DNA of 64,000 nucleotides from Kitasatospora cheerisanensis KCTC 2395 (GTDB lineage: Bacteria; Actinomycetota; Actinomycetes; Streptomycetales; Streptomycetaceae): positions 1,860,761-1,924,760 of the forward strand of contig NZ_KK853997.1 in assembly GCF_000696185.1 (NCBI RefSeq), read 5' to 3'. Of the stretch, positions 16,358 through 26,475 are shown in pieces. Under the pieces are notes generated by a model. The model was not told the origin of the DNA. It did no database searches and was given only the letters and a program-made list of their open reading frames with translations. The position numbers and the translations under genes are program-made. Each line of letters opens with the position of its first letter. The first letter of the stretch is position 1.

Positions 16358-16377
16358 TCGTCCAGCCTGTCCTCCAT
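16192..16377 (-). CDS. Peptidase inhibitor I78 family-like protein
   Basis: This 61-residue protein fits the I78 (potato inhibitor I-like) pattern: a short helix, AERGWRTVRVLEP, then MEYRSERLNLTVRDGVV and a short tail. Family members inhibit serine proteases through an exposed loop. There is no signal peptide, and the usual C-terminal Cys is absent (ERAWAA). A GGGAGGCGGAG run precedes the ATG. It overlaps the end of the PAP2 frame on the other strand by 166 nt. Confidence 0.65.
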   Translation of the reverse strand: MEDRLDDYLGLPVEPARALAAERGWRTVRVLEPEALLTMEYRSERLNLTVRDGVVERAWAA

Positions 16378-16436
16378 CGCTCCGCCTCCCGTGCCCGACA
16401 GTCCTACGCTGGAAGGGTAGAGGGAGGCGGTTGCGT

Positions 16437-16712
16437 ATGCGGCGGGCGAGGACGCCGAGGGTCTGGCGGAGCGGGACGGAGCCGGCCACCGCGCGCAGCG
16501 ATCTGAAGCTGCGCTTCCTGCTGTCGGTGGTCTTCCTGCCGTTCTTCGCGCTGTGCACCGCCGGGTTCGCGGTGTGGGCGGGCTTCGCCTCGCCGCACGG
16601 CGCGCCCAGCAGCGGGACGCTGATCGTCTTCGCGGTGGGCTGCGGAGTGCTGACGCTGGTGGCGGCGGCGGACCTGTGGGTCGTGGTGCGCCGCCGCCGC
16701 ACCGAGCTGTAG
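16437..16712 (+). CDS. DUF6343-like small membrane protein
   Basis: This 91-residue protein has a GTEPATARSDLKLR motif characteristic of the Streptomyces DUF6343 group, followed by two membrane helices (about 30-52 and 63-83) and a basic RRRR tail. GGGAGG at 16422-16428 selects the ATG at 16437 over a TTG two codons earlier. The function is unknown. It converges on the hopanoid operon with a 7-bp gap. Confidence 0.7.
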   Translation: MRRARTPRVWRSGTEPATARSDLKLRFLLSVVFLPFFALCTAGFAVWAGFASPHGAPSSGTLIVFAVGCGVLTLVAAADLWVVVRRRRTEL

Positions 16713-16719
16713 CCGGGGT

Positions 16720-18111
16720 TCAGCGGGAGCCGACCGCCTGCTTGACCAGGGTGCGGCCGAAGTCCCACATCAGGCCGCTGCCGCGGTGGGCGTCGTCCAT
16801 CACCTCGGTGAAGGCGTCCACGAAGCGGTCGGCGTCCCGTTCGGTGACGATCAGCGGCGGGATCAGCTTGATCACCTCCAGGTGGTCGCCGGAGACCTGG
16901 GTGAGGATCCGGTGCCGCTGCAGCAGCGGCACGACCACCATCTGCGCGAAGAGTCCCTTGCGGGCGGCCTGGAGGGCCGTCCAGCCGGTGCGCAGCTTGA
17001 GCGACTTGGGCCGGCCGAACTCGATGCCGATCATCAGTCCGCGGCCGCGCACCTCGGCGAGCAGCTCGTACCGGTCGGTGAGCGCGGCGAGCCGGGTGCG
17101 CAGCAGGTCGCCGACCTTCGCGGCGTTCTCCACCACGCCCTCCTGCCGCATCACGTGCAGGGTGGCCAGGCCGGCGGCCATCGCCTGGGCGTTGGAGCCG
17201 AAGCTCGCGGAGTGGACGAGGACGCGGTCCATCGAGGAGTACACCTTCTCGAAGATCCACGACTTGCCGAGGGTGGCCCCGATCGGCACGTAGCCGCCGG
17301 ACAGCGCCTTGGCCGCGCACACCAGGTCGGGCTGGACGCCCTCCTCGGCCTGGAACGCGAAGAAGCTGCCGGTGCGGCCGATGCCGGTCTGCACCTCGTC
17401 GCAGATCAGCAGCGCCTTGTGCGCGTGCAGCAGTTGCTGGGCGGCGGCCAGCCAGCCGGGCGGCGGGGCGAGTACGCCCTTGCCCTGGATCGGCTCCACG
17501 ATCAGCGCCGCGACGTCGCCCTTCCTCAGTTCCCGCTTCAGCGCGTCCAGGTCGCCGAGCGGGATCGCGGTGTCCGGCAGCAGCGGGTCGAAGCCCTTGC
17601 GGAAGCCGTTCTCGCCGTTGACGGAGAGCGAGCCGGTGGTGAGGCCGTGGAAGGCGTGGTCGCAGTAGAGGACGCGGCGCCGGCCGGTGGCGAAGCGGGC
17701 GAACTTGAGCGCCGTCTCGACCGCCTCGGTGCCGCTGTTACCGAAGAACACCCGGTCGAGGCCCGGGGCGTGGGCGATCAGCTGTTCGGCGAGCAGGCCG
17801 GGCAGCGGGGAGCAGTCGAAGCGGGTGAGGTCGGCGGTCTCCAGGTCCATCGCCTGCTGGACGGCGGCCCGGACGACCGGGTGGTGGCGGCCGAGCGCGA
17901 AGATGCCGAAGCCGGCGAGCATGTCGAGGTACTCGTTGCCCTCGGCGTCGTAGAAGTAGGGGCCCTTCGCGCGTTCGTAGTACCGGTCGAAGCCGATGGT
18001 GTGCAGCATCCGGGGCAGCTGCGGGTTGAGGTAGCGGGCGTGCAGCTCGTAGCGGTCGCCGCCGCGGGCGTCGAGCAGGGCGGCGAGGTCGAGCGGTTCG
18101 GCCTGGGTCAC
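16720..18111 (-). CDS. hpnO: Hopanoid-cluster class III aminotransferase (HpnO-like)
   Basis: This 463-residue PLP-dependent class III aminotransferase has the GNSGTEAVE phosphate-binding segment, [11 protein letters not shown] with the cofactor Asp, and the Schiff-base Lys in AAKALSGG. In hopanoid clusters this enzyme aminates the ribosyl-derived side chain to give aminobacteriohopanetriol. The GTG start overlaps the dxs stop (GTGA), so it is the last gene of the operon. It could be confused with an ornithine or acetylornithine aminotransferase, but position decides. Confidence 0.8.
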   Translation of the reverse strand: MTQAEPLDLAALLDARGGDRYELHARYLNPQLPRMLHTIGFDRYYERAKGPYFYDAEGNEYLDMLAGFGIFALGRHHPVVRAAVQQAMDLETADLTRFDCSPLPGLLAEQLIAHAPGLDRVFFGNSGTEAVETALKFARFATGRRRVLYCDHAFHGLTTGSLSVNGENGFRKGFDPLLPDTAIPLGDLDALKRELRKGDVAALIVEPIQGKGVLAPPPGWLAAAQQLLHAHKALLICDEVQTGIGRTGSFFAFQAEEGVQPDLVCAAKALSGGYVPIGATLGKSWIFEKVYSSMDRVLVHSASFGSNAQAMAAGLATLHVMRQEGVVENAAKVGDLLRTRLAALTDRYELLAEVRGRGLMIGIEFGRPKSLKLRTGWTALQAARKGLFAQMVVVPLLQRHRILTQVSGDHLEVIKLIPPLIVTERDADRFVDAFTEVMDDAHRGSGLMWDFGRTLVKQAVGSR

Positions 18112-20045
18112 GCTGGTTCGCTCCAATCGGTCAGCGGCATCCGGGGCCGGTAGTCCTGAGTGCGGGTGCCGGGCAGCAGGCGGCGGGCGTGGGCGGCGGT
18201 CTGGGCGGCGACGCCGGTGCCGGTGAGTCCGATCTCTTCGAGGATCTCGCCGCGCGAGGCGTGGTCGAGGAACTCCTGCGGGATGCCGAGGTCGCGCAGC
18301 GGCACGTCCACGTCGGCGTCGCGCAGTGCCTGGGCGATCGCGGAGCCGACGCCGCCGGCCCGGCCGTTGTCCTCGACGGTGACGACCATCCGGTGGGCGG
18401 CGGCCAGGGTGACCAGGGCGGGGTCGACGGGCTTGACCCAGCGCGGGTCGACGACGGTGGCGGTGATGCCCTCGGCGGCGAGCAGGGCGGCGGCGTCCAG
18501 GCAGGCGGGGGCCATCGGGCCGACGGCGACCAGCAGCACGTCGGGGGCGGGTCCGGTGCGGGCGAGCACGTCGATGCCGCCGGTCCGTTCCAGCGCGGGG
18601 ACGTCGGGGCCGAGTTCGCCCTTGGGGAAGCGCACCACGGTGGGGGCGTCCTCGACGTCGACGGCTTCGCGGAGCTGTTCGCGCAGCCGTTCGGCGTCGC
18701 GGGGGGCGGCGATCCGCAGGCCGGGGACGACCTGGAGGATCGACAGGTCCCACATGCCGTTGTGGGAGGGCCCGTCGTTGCCGGTGACGCCGGCCCGGTC
18801 GAGCACGAAGGTGACGCCGAGGCGGTGCAGCGCGGCGTCCATCAGGACCTGGTCGAAGGCCCGGTTCAGGAAGGTCGCGTAGACCGCGACCACCGGGTGG
18901 AGTCCGCCGGTGGCCAGGCCGGCGGCGGAGGCGACGGCGTGCTGTTCGGCGATGCCGACGTCGAAGGTGCGGCCGGGGTGAGCCTTGGCGAACGGGCCGA
19001 GTCCGACAGGGTGCAGCATGGCGGCGGTGACGGCGACCAGGTCGGGGCGTTCGGCGCCGAGGGCGAGCATCTCCTGCCCGAACACGGACGTCCAGGAGGT
19101 GCCGGCGGACGGCGAGATCGGCAGGCAGGTGTACGGGTCGATGGGGCCGACGGCGTGGAAGCGGTCGGCCTCGTCCTGTTCGGCGGGCCGGTAGCCGCGG
19201 CCCTTGACGGTGAGGCAGTGCACGATGACGGGGCCGCCGAAGTTGCGGGCCCGGCGCAGCGCCTGTTCGACGGCGGCGATGTCGTGGCCGTCGATCGGGC
19301 CGAGGTACTTCAGGCCGAGGTCCTCGAACATGCCCTGCGGGGCGAAGGCGTCCTTGAAGCCCTTCTTCGCGCCGTGCAGGGCGTCGAACAGCGGGGGTCC
19401 GACCACGGGGGTGCGCTGCAGGGCGTCCTTGCCCCAGGCGAGGAAGCGTTCGTAGCCCTTGGTGGTGCGCAGGGTGGCGAGGTGGTGGGCGAGGCCGCCG
19501 ACGGTCGGCGCGTAGGAGCGTTCGTTGTCGTTGACGACGATGACCAGCGGGCGGTCGTCGGCCTCGGCGATGTTGTTGAGGGCTTCCCAGGCCATGCCGC
19601 CGGTGAGCGCGCCGTCGCCGATCACGGCGACGGTGCAGCGGTCGACGCCGAGCAGCTGGTTGGCCTTGGCGATGCCGTCGGCGTAGCCGAGCGCGGTGGA
19701 GGCGTGCGAGTTCTCGATCAGGTCGTGCGGGGACTCGGCGCGGGCGGGGTAGCCGGAGAGGCCGTCCTTGGCGCGCAGCCGGCTGAAGTCCTGCCGGCCG
19801 GTGAGGAGTTTGTGGACGTAGGCCTGGTGGCCGGTGTCCCAGAGGATGCGGTCGTGCGGGGAGTCGAAGACGCGGTGCAGGGCGATGCTGAGTTCGACCA
19901 CGCCGAGGTTGGGTCCGAGGTGGCCGCCGGTGCGGGTGACGGCGTCGATCAGGAAGTCGCGGATCTCGTCGGCGAGCGGCGGGAGCTGCTCGGGGCGCAG
20001 TCGGCGGAGGTCGGCGGGTTGGGTGATCCGGCTCAGCAGTGGCAT
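18108..20045 (-). CDS. dxs: 1-deoxy-D-xylulose-5-phosphate synthase
   Basis: This 645-residue thiamin-diphosphate enzyme makes DXP from pyruvate and glyceraldehyde 3-phosphate, the entry to the MEP isoprenoid pathway. Visible motifs are [10 protein letters not shown], the ThDP/Mg segment [16 protein letters not shown], and the pyrimidine-domain Glu in [10 protein letters not shown]. Full length. It lies inside the hopanoid operon, 123 bp after hpnH, and is probably a second dxs dedicated to raising isoprenoid supply for hopanoids. Confidence 0.93.
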   Translation of the reverse strand: MPLLSRITQPADLRRLRPEQLPPLADEIRDFLIDAVTRTGGHLGPNLGVVELSIALHRVFDSPHDRILWDTGHQAYVHKLLTGRQDFSRLRAKDGLSGYPARAESPHDLIENSHASTALGYADGIAKANQLLGVDRCTVAVIGDGALTGGMAWEALNNIAEADDRPLVIVVNDNERSYAPTVGGLAHHLATLRTTKGYERFLAWGKDALQRTPVVGPPLFDALHGAKKGFKDAFAPQGMFEDLGLKYLGPIDGHDIAAVEQALRRARNFGGPVIVHCLTVKGRGYRPAEQDEADRFHAVGPIDPYTCLPISPSAGTSWTSVFGQEMLALGAERPDLVAVTAAMLHPVGLGPFAKAHPGRTFDVGIAEQHAVASAAGLATGGLHPVVAVYATFLNRAFDQVLMDAALHRLGVTFVLDRAGVTGNDGPSHNGMWDLSILQVVPGLRIAAPRDAERLREQLREAVDVEDAPTVVRFPKGELGPDVPALERTGGIDVLARTGPAPDVLLVAVGPMAPACLDAAALLAAEGITATVVDPRWVKPVDPALVTLAAAHRMVVTVEDNGRAGGVGSAIAQALRDADVDVPLRDLGIPQEFLDHASRGEILEEIGLTGTGVAAQTAAHARRLLPGTRTQDYRPRMPLTDWSEPA

Positions 20046-20130
20046 GGCGTGCCCCTCACGGCTGGTTCGGGTGGGTGGACGGTAGGTGTCCAGCCTGCGG
20101 CCCCGGGGTCGTGGTCGCCTGTCGGCGTGG

Positions 20131-20155
20131 GCCGCCCGCGCGGGGCGCGGGCGGC
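20131..20155 (-). terminator. GC hairpin between hpnH and dxs
   Basis: GCCGCCCGCGC (20131-20141) pairs with GCGCGGGCGGC (20145-20155) around a GGG loop. It lies in the 123-bp hpnH-dxs gap and could attenuate transcription or stabilise the upstream mRNA. Confidence 0.5.
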
Positions 20156-20168
20156 TCCTGACGGTCCG

Positions 20169-21191
20169 TCAGGCCTTGGGGGCGGCGAGGGTCTCCCGGG
20201 CGGCGCGGATCGATTCCTTGAGGGAGCCCATGGTGGCGAGCACGGCGGTGGGCTCGTACCCGCAGTGGGCCATGCAGTTGTCGCAGCGCGGGTCGCGGCC
20301 GCGGCCGTACTTGTCCCACTCGGTCTTCTCGATGAGTTCCCGGTAGGTGGGGACGTAGCCGTCGGACATCAGGTAGCAGGGGCGCTGCCAGCCGAACAGG
20401 GAGTAGTTGGGGATGCCCCAGGCGGTGCACTCGAAGTCGACCTTGCCTTCGAGGAAGTCCAGGAACAGTGGGCTGTGGTTGAGCCGCCAGCGGCGGCGGT
20501 TGCCGCCGGCGAAGGCCTTCCGGAACAGCTCGCGGGTCTGTTCGACGCCGAGGAAGTGGTCCTGGTCGGGGGCCTTCTCGTACGCGTAGGCCGGGGAGAT
20601 CATCATCTCGTCGACCTTGAGTTCGTCGTTCAGGAAGTCCAGCACCTCGACCACGGTCTGCGCGGTGTCGGTGTTGAAGAAGGTGGAGTTGGTGGTGACC
20701 CGGAAGCCCCGCCGCTTGGCCTCCTTGATCGCCTCCACGGCCTCCGCGAAGGTGCCTTCCTTCGCCACCGAGGCGTCGTGCCGCTCCTCCAGGCCGTCGA
20801 TGTGCACGGCGAAGGTGAAGTACGGCGACGGGGTGAACAGGTCGAGCTTCTTGCGCAGCAGCAGCGCGTTGGTGCACAGGAAGACGTACTTGCGGCGGGC
20901 CACCAGCTGCCGGACGATCTCGTCGATCTGCGGGTGCATCAGCGGTTCCCCGCCGGCGATGGAGACCATCGGGGCGCCGCACTCCAGGACCGCGCCGACC
21001 GCCTGCGCGACCGGCATCCGCTGCTTGAGCACCCCCGCCGGGTGCTGGATCTTGCCGCAGCCCTCGCACTTCAGGTTGCAGGCGAACAGCGGCTCCAGCT
21101 CCACGATCAGCGGGAACTTCTCCCGGCGCTTCAGCTTCTGCTGCATGAGGTAGGTGGACACGCGGATGGTCTGACGCAGCGGCATGGCCAT
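20169..21191 (-). CDS. hpnH: Adenosyl-hopene transferase HpnH (radical SAM)
   Basis: This 340-residue radical SAM enzyme has a CNLKCEGC cluster motif (Cys38, Cys42, Cys45) and SIAGGEPL for SAM binding. The C-terminal Cys cluster is CDNCMAHCGYEP. HpnH joins the 5'-deoxyadenosyl radical to diploptene, giving adenosylhopane, the first step of side-chain extension. The length is normal. The next gene in the pathway, hpnG, is immediately upstream (3 bp), and this order is conserved in Streptomyces hopanoid clusters. Confidence 0.9.
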   Translation of the reverse strand: MAMPLRQTIRVSTYLMQQKLKRREKFPLIVELEPLFACNLKCEGCGKIQHPAGVLKQRMPVAQAVGAVLECGAPMVSIAGGEPLMHPQIDEIVRQLVARRKYVFLCTNALLLRKKLDLFTPSPYFTFAVHIDGLEERHDASVAKEGTFAEAVEAIKEAKRRGFRVTTNSTFFNTDTAQTVVEVLDFLNDELKVDEMMISPAYAYEKAPDQDHFLGVEQTRELFRKAFAGGNRRRWRLNHSPLFLDFLEGKVDFECTAWGIPNYSLFGWQRPCYLMSDGYVPTYRELIEKTEWDKYGRGRDPRCDNCMAHCGYEPTAVLATMGSLKESIRAARETLAAPKA

Positions 21192-21194
21192 GGC

Positions 21195-21861
21195 TTAGCT
21201 CGCCTCCTGAGGGAGCGTCGAGGGCTGTGGGGACGTCAGCGGACGGGGCGCGGCGGCCAACTGCCGGTGCCACGCGGTGAGCGCGGGGACGGCGGCGCGC
21301 AGCACCCGCCAGGCGCGGAACCCGGCGGGCAGGGTGCCGGGGCGGACGAGTTCCCGCTCGGGGGTGTCGACCACCACCCGCAGCACCGCGGCGGGCAGGT
21401 CGGGGGCGTGGGCGGCGCGGGCGGCGAGCACCGCGGCGGCCTCCATGTCGACGGCGAGCGCGCCCTCGGCGTGCAGCCGGACCCGTTCGGCGCCGCGCAC
21501 CACGTGGTCGGCGGTGCGGTGGGTGCCGAGGTGGACCCGCAGTCCGGCCTCCTCCAGGGCGGTGGCCAGCTCGGGCGCGGTGCCCAGCGGGTGGTCGGCG
21601 CCCTCGGGGTCGGTGACCCGGTCGGCGACGATCACCTCGCCGGGGCGGACCCCGGGGCCGACCGCGGCGCCGAACCCGGCGACCAGCAGCGCCCCGTAGC
21701 CGCCGACCTCCAGCAGGGCGGCGGCCCGCGGCCCGGCGGCCCGGCGGCCCATGCCGGTGCGGGCCAGCACCGGGGTCCGCCGGCCGCGCCGGACCAGTCG
21801 CCGCCGCGCAGCGCCCAGGCCTCGGGCCGAGCGCGCACAGCACCAGCAGGGGCGCGTTCAT
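21195..21861 (-). CDS. hpnG: Adenosylhopane nucleosidase HpnG, frame broken twice
   Basis: HpnG is a purine-nucleoside-phosphorylase-family enzyme that removes adenine from adenosylhopane. The body reads well from about 21770 down (ALLVAGFGAAV, VDMEAAAVL with the catalytic Glu). The N-terminus is spread over three frames: MNAPLLVLCALGP from 21861, then EAWALRGGDWSGAAGGP, then VLARTGMG. Each switch needs one extra G, near 21822 and near 21774. With both restored the gene is 223 codons, overlapping the shc stop by 4 nt. The conserved reading on both sides of each break favours sequencing error. Confidence 0.75.
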
Positions 21862-23816
21862 CGGTCACCGCCCCGGCCGAGCGGGGCGTCGTGCACGTAC
21901 CGGCCGAGCGCGGTGACCGGGAAGACCAGGCGGTACAGGTGGTAGTTGATGGAGAAGTCCCAGGGGAAGCCGGTGCCGGTGAACTGGGGTTCGTCCCAGC
22001 TGCCGTCGGGGCGCTGGGTGCGGGTGAGCCAGGCGATGCCGCGCTCGACGGTCTCGGAGTCGCGTTCGCCGGCGGCGAGCAGCGCCATCAGGGCCCAGGC
22101 GGTCTGCGAGGCGGTGGAGTCGCCGCGGCCGGCCCAGGTGGCCGGGTCCTCGTAGGAGCGCATGTCCTCGCCCCAGCCGCCGTCGGTGTTCTGCCGGCCG
22201 GTCAGCCAGCGGACGGCGCGGCGGACCGCGGGGTGGTCGGGGGAGATCCCGGCGGCGATCAGGGCGGGCACCACGGAGCCGGTGCCGTAGATGTAGTTGG
22301 TGCCCCAGCGGCCGAACCAGGAGCCGTCGGGCTCCTGGTGGCGGAGCAGCCAGGCGAGGCCGCGGCGGGCGCGGGGGTCGCGGGAGCGGCCGGTCTCGGC
22401 GAGCATCTCGACCATGTGCGCGGTGACGTCGGCGGAGGGCGGGTCGATGACCTCGCCGAAGTCGCAGAACGGCAGCTTGTTGGGGAGCCGGCTGGTGTTG
22501 TCGGCGTCGAACGCGCCCCAGGCGCCGTCCTTGGACTGCATGCCGAGGCTCCAGCCGACGGCCCGTTCGACGGCGCCGGCCAGCCGGGGCCGGTCGGGGT
22601 GGTCGATGCGGCGCAGGGCGAGCACCACCTCGGCGGTGTCGTCGACGTCCGGGTAGGTGTCGTTCTGGAACTCGAACGCCCAGCCGCCGGGGTCGAGCCG
22701 GGGCCGCTTGACCGACCAGTCGCCGCGGGTGGTGACCTCCTCTCCGAGCATCCAGTCGCCGGCCCGGACCAGGGCGGGGTGGTCGCCGGGCAGTCCGGCG
22801 TCGCGCAGCGCGATGGCGGCGAGGCAGGTGTCCCAGACCGGGGACTGGCAGGCCTCCATCCAGCGCTTGCCGTCCTCGGTGTGCACGGTGAAGGAGTCGA
22901 ACGCGGCGAGGCCGGCCTTCATCACGGGGTGGTCGAGCCGGTAGCCGAGCAGCCGCAGCGCGATCAGCGAGTACACGGCGGGCGGCTGGATGCCGCCCCA
23001 GCAGCCGTCGGCCTCCTGCCGTTCGACGATCCAGGCGGCGGCCTGCCGCAGCGCGAGCCGGCGCACCGGTTTGATGGCGTGCCGGTGGTAGCGGTGCATC
23101 AGCTGGTCGAGCCGCTGGAAGAGGCCGTCCCAGGTGTGCGCGGGGGCGAGCGGCCGGTCGGGGTAGGGGTGGGCCGGGTCGGTGTGCAGTTCGGTGAGGT
23201 CGAACGGGGCGGGCCGGACCGGGCGGTGGGCGGAGACCACGGTGAGCGGGACGATGGTCTGCCGGGCCCACTGGCCGAAGGAGTAGATGTTCAGCGGCGC
23301 CCAGCTGGGCAGGAACAGCACTTCGGGCGGGAGTTCGGGGAGCTTCGCCCAGGGCCACCAGCCGAACAGGGCGAGCCAGATCCGGGTGAAGACCCGGGTG
23401 GCGGCGATGCCGCCGTGTTCCCGGACGTGGGCGGCGGCGGCCCGCATGTGCGGGGCGTCGGGGGCGTCCCCCGCGAGCCGGAGGGCGACGTACGCCTCGA
23501 CGGTGGTGGACAGTTCGGGCGGGCCGCCGTGGAAGGTGGCCCAGGTGCCGTCCTCCCGCTGCCGGGAGCGGATCCAGGCCGCGGTGGCCCGGGTCTGCTC
23601 CTCGGTGCGGATGCCCAGGAACTGGCGGAGCAGCAGGTCTTCGGCGTCCATGGTGACGTTGGTCTCCAGGTCGCCCTTCCACCAGCCGTCGGCGTGCTGG
23701 AGTGACAGCAGGTGTGCGGTGGCTCGGCTGAGCGCCGCCGCGGGTGAGGAATCGTCAGATCGTGTTACTGCAACTGAGGTTTGGGGTCCGAGCCTTCCAC
23801 CCGCGGTTGCTGTCAC
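21858..23816 (-). CDS. shc: Squalene-hopene cyclase
   Basis: This 652-residue monotopic membrane cyclase converts squalene to hopene and hopanol. The catalytic acid motif DXDD appears as DVDDTA in PDVDDTAEVV. Several QW motifs stabilise the barrel (QEADGCWGG, QSKDGAWGAFD, QEPDGSWFGRWG, QNTDGGWGED, QRPDGSWDEPQ). An N-terminal tail of about 25 residues precedes the first helix. It is 7 bp downstream of the polyprenyl synthase gene and overlaps hpnG by 4 nt. Confidence 0.95.
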   Translation of the reverse strand: MTATAGGRLGPQTSVAVTRSDDSSPAAALSRATAHLLSLQHADGWWKGDLETNVTMDAEDLLLRQFLGIRTEEQTRATAAWIRSRQREDGTWATFHGGPPELSTTVEAYVALRLAGDAPDAPHMRAAAAHVREHGGIAATRVFTRIWLALFGWWPWAKLPELPPEVLFLPSWAPLNIYSFGQWARQTIVPLTVVSAHRPVRPAPFDLTELHTDPAHPYPDRPLAPAHTWDGLFQRLDQLMHRYHRHAIKPVRRLALRQAAAWIVERQEADGCWGGIQPPAVYSLIALRLLGYRLDHPVMKAGLAAFDSFTVHTEDGKRWMEACQSPVWDTCLAAIALRDAGLPGDHPALVRAGDWMLGEEVTTRGDWSVKRPRLDPGGWAFEFQNDTYPDVDDTAEVVLALRRIDHPDRPRLAGAVERAVGWSLGMQSKDGAWGAFDADNTSRLPNKLPFCDFGEVIDPPSADVTAHMVEMLAETGRSRDPRARRGLAWLLRHQEPDGSWFGRWGTNYIYGTGSVVPALIAAGISPDHPAVRRAVRWLTGRQNTDGGWGEDMRSYEDPATWAGRGDSTASQTAWALMALLAAGERDSETVERGIAWLTRTQRPDGSWDEPQFTGTGFPWDFSINYHLYRLVFPVTALGRYVHDAPLGRGGDR

Positions 23817-23823
23817 TCTTACG

Positions 23824-24987
23824 TCACCTCTCTCTGACCACCACGAATTCGGCGAGTGCGACGAAGTGCTCGCGCACCTCGTCGGTCATGGGCACCTCGC
23901 CGAGCGCGGCGAGGGCGGTGTCGTACTGGCGGCGGGCCTCTTCCTGCGTCCAGGCCCGGCCGCCGGCCTGCTCGATCAGCGCGGCGCGGGCGGCGAGCTG
24001 CTGCTCGCTCTCCTCGCCGCGGCCGGTCGGGTCGGCCAGCTGTGCGGCCAGCTCGCGGGAGGCGGCGCCCCCCTCGGCCAGCGCGGCGCACACCGGGAGC
24101 GACTTCTTGCGCGACTGGAGGTCGCTCCAGTGCGGCTTGCCGGTCACTTCGGTGGCGCCCCAGATGCCCAGCAGGTCGTCCACCGCCTGGAACGCCAGGC
24201 CCAGGTGGTGGCCGTACCGCTGGAGCGCGTCGGAGATCCGGTCGTCGGCGCCGGCCAGGACCGCGCCGATCGCCGCGGAGGCCGCCAGCAGGGCGCCGGT
24301 CTTGCCGCCCTCCATGGTCAGGCACTCCTCGACCGTCACCACGTCACGCTGTTCGAACGAGACGTCCAGGGCCTGGCCGTCGATCAGCCGCCGGGTCGCG
24401 GTGGTGATCAGGCGGACGGCGCGGGCGGCGTCGGTCGGGGTGGCCCCGCCGGTCACCGCGGCGTCCAGCAGGACCTCGGTGCCGAGGGTGGCCAGCGCGT
24501 CGCCGACCAGCACGGCCTGCGCCGGGCCGAACACCGTCCAGGCGGTGGCCCGGTGACGCCGTGTCTCGTCACCGTCCATCAGATCATCATGGAGGAGGGA
24601 GAAATTGTGGACCAGTTCCACCGACACGCCGCCCGGTACGCCCACCTGCGCGTCCGCGCCCACCGCTTCGGCCGACAGCAGGGCCAGCGCGGGGCGCACC
24701 GCCTTGCCGCCGTCACCCGCCGCGGGCCTGCCGTCGCGGTCGATCCAGCCGAAGTGGTACGCCGCGACGGTGTCCATCGGGGCGGCCAGCCGGGCGACCG
24801 CCTCGCGCATCGGCGGCGTGCAGAGCGTGCGCCCGCGCGCCAGCAGGTCCAGGACCGTCGGGGTGTCCCTGACCGTCGAGCCGGTGCGTGCCTCCACGTG
24901 CGTTCCCTCTCGGTACGTCTGGCCGGCCGCGAACGGCGGCCGGCCGGGTGCGATGTCGGTGGTCGGGTAGCGGCGGGTGGCCGTCAT
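23824..24987 (-). CDS. Polyprenyl (farnesyl/geranylgeranyl) diphosphate synthase
   Basis: This 387-residue trans-prenyltransferase has the first Asp-rich motif LLHDDLMDGD, the second motif FQAVDDLLG and KTGALLAAS between them. It condenses IPP with allylic diphosphates; in the hopanoid operon it most likely supplies FPP for HpnCDE. The start at 24987 overlaps the hpnE stop (ATGA), leaving an N-terminal extension of about 35 residues before the fold begins. Product chain length cannot be settled from sequence alone. Confidence 0.88.
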   Translation of the reverse strand: MTATRRYPTTDIAPGRPPFAAGQTYREGTHVEARTGSTVRDTPTVLDLLARGRTLCTPPMREAVARLAAPMDTVAAYHFGWIDRDGRPAAGDGGKAVRPALALLSAEAVGADAQVGVPGGVSVELVHNFSLLHDDLMDGDETRRHRATAWTVFGPAQAVLVGDALATLGTEVLLDAAVTGGATPTDAARAVRLITTATRRLIDGQALDVSFEQRDVVTVEECLTMEGGKTGALLAASAAIGAVLAGADDRISDALQRYGHHLGLAFQAVDDLLGIWGATEVTGKPHWSDLQSRKKSLPVCAALAEGGAASRELAAQLADPTGRGEESEQQLAARAALIEQAGGRAWTQEEARRQYDTALAALGEVPMTDEVREHFVALAEFVVVRER

Positions 24988-26381
24988 CGGGGCCACCGCC
25001 CGTCCGCCCGGTCGACGGGGAGCCGGCCGGTGCCGGCCAGCGCCGCGTCGGCCGCGGCGTGGCCGCTGCGCACGGCGCCCTCCATGGTCGCGGGCCAGCC
25101 GGTGGCCGTCCAGGAGCCGGCCAGCAGGATGCCGGGGACGTCGGTGCGCGCGCCGGGGCGCAGCCGGGCGGTGCCGGGCGCCGGGTCGAAGGTGGCGGTG
25201 CGCTCGCGGGTGACGAAGAAGTCCAGCACCTGCGCGCCGCGGGCGGCGGGCAGCAGCCGGGCCAGCTCGGGCAGGTAGCGCTCGCGCAGCTCGGCGACCG
25301 GCAGGTCGATCTCGTCCTCGGCGGCGGACTGCGACACGGCCAGGTACTGGGCGCCGGGGACGGCCAGGCCGGAGTGCCGGGTGCGGTCGAAGACGAACTG
25401 CACCGGGGAGCCGATCGCCGCGAAGAACGGGCGGCGGATCATCGGCCGGTCGTAGATCACGTGCACGTTGAGGATCGGCGCGGTGCCGAAGTCGGCCAGC
25501 CGCTGCTGGCCGGGGATCGCGCCGGGCGGCAGCAGCGCGGCCGCGGTGTCCTGGGCGCCGGCCAGCACGACGGTGTCGGCGGTGAGCAGCTCGCCGCTCT
25601 CCAGCCGGACGGCGTGGGGTTCGGCGGCCTTCAGCTCGGCGGCCCTGGTGCGCAGCAGCACCCGGACGCCGGCCCGTTCGAGTTCGGCGCGGGCCCGGTC
25701 GTGGTGGATCTCGCCGAGCGGGGCGCGGGCGATGCCGATGTCGGCGGCGCCCGGGTCGGACAGCAGGCCGGTCTGGAACACCTTGGCCGCCAGCGCCATG
25801 GAGGTGCGGTCGGCGGTGGCGTTCAGGGTGGCGACGCCGACCAGGTCCCAGACCGCCTCGATGGTGGCCGGGGTCTGGCCGTGGCGGCGCAGCCACTCGC
25901 CGAAGGACAGGTCGTCGAGCGCCGGGTCGTCCAGGTCGAGGCCCTTGAGGGCGAGCGCGCCGCGCACCACCCGCAGCCGGTCGGCCGGGCCGAGGTGACG
26001 GTACGTGGCGAGGCTGCCCGCCAGGTGCAGCGGGACGGGCAGCGCGGCGCGGCGCAGCCGGCCGAGGCTGCGGGTGCCGTCGGCGGCGAGGCCGAGCACC
26101 GGGACGTCCAGCCGGTCCTGGAGGTCGACCAGGTGCTGGGCGCCGAGGCGGTCGATCAGGCCGCGGTAGGCGGTGCAGCAGCGCAGGTAGACGTGCTGGC
26201 CGTTGTCGACCGTCAGGTCGCCGCGCTTGAAGGAGAAGGCCAGGCCGCCGAGCCGGGGGCGGGCCTCCAGCAGGGTGGTGCGCACGCCGGCCTCGGCGAG
26301 CCGGAGCGCGGCGGTGATGCCGGCCAGGCCGCCGCCGACCACCACGGCGGTGCGCTGCCGCTGCGGCGTCGGCGTGCTCAT
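24984..26381 (-). CDS. hpnE: Squalene-forming flavin oxidoreductase HpnE
   Basis: This 465-residue FAD amine-oxidase/phytoene-desaturase-like enzyme has the dinucleotide motif VVVGGGLAGITAALRLAEAG and a C-terminal FAD segment (AGSWTATGWPATMEGAVRSG). In the HpnCDE route HpnE reduces hydroxysqualene to squalene. The ATG at 26381 was chosen over one 11 codons upstream, because the flavin motif then starts about 20 residues in, as usual. It is translationally coupled to the polyprenyl synthase gene. Confidence 0.9.
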   Translation of the reverse strand: MSTPTPQRQRTAVVVGGGLAGITAALRLAEAGVRTTLLEARPRLGGLAFSFKRGDLTVDNGQHVYLRCCTAYRGLIDRLGAQHLVDLQDRLDVPVLGLAADGTRSLGRLRRAALPVPLHLAGSLATYRHLGPADRLRVVRGALALKGLDLDDPALDDLSFGEWLRRHGQTPATIEAVWDLVGVATLNATADRTSMALAAKVFQTGLLSDPGAADIGIARAPLGEIHHDRARAELERAGVRVLLRTRAAELKAAEPHAVRLESGELLTADTVVLAGAQDTAAALLPPGAIPGQQRLADFGTAPILNVHVIYDRPMIRRPFFAAIGSPVQFVFDRTRHSGLAVPGAQYLAVSQSAAEDEIDLPVAELRERYLPELARLLPAARGAQVLDFFVTRERTATFDPAPGTARLRPGARTDVPGILLAGSWTATGWPATMEGAVRSGHAAADAALAGTGRLPVDRADGRWPR

Positions 26382-26475
26382 CGGTCCTCCCGGACAGCAG
26401 TGGACTGAGGGCACAACAACGTGCGCGTGCGTCGTGATTCCCTGTTGACACAGCGTGACATAACTGGCGTGAGAA

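Noticed and set aside
18189-23705. A plus-strand open frame of 1838 codons
   Set aside because: It is exactly antisense to dxs, hpnH, hpnG and shc and encodes only Gly/Val/Asp low complexity. Long open antisense frames are normal at this G+C content.
26445-26473. A perfect TTGACA on the plus strand in the hpnD-hpnE gap as a promoter
   Set aside because: No acceptable -10 at 16-18 bp and no plus-strand gene downstream; treated as chance.
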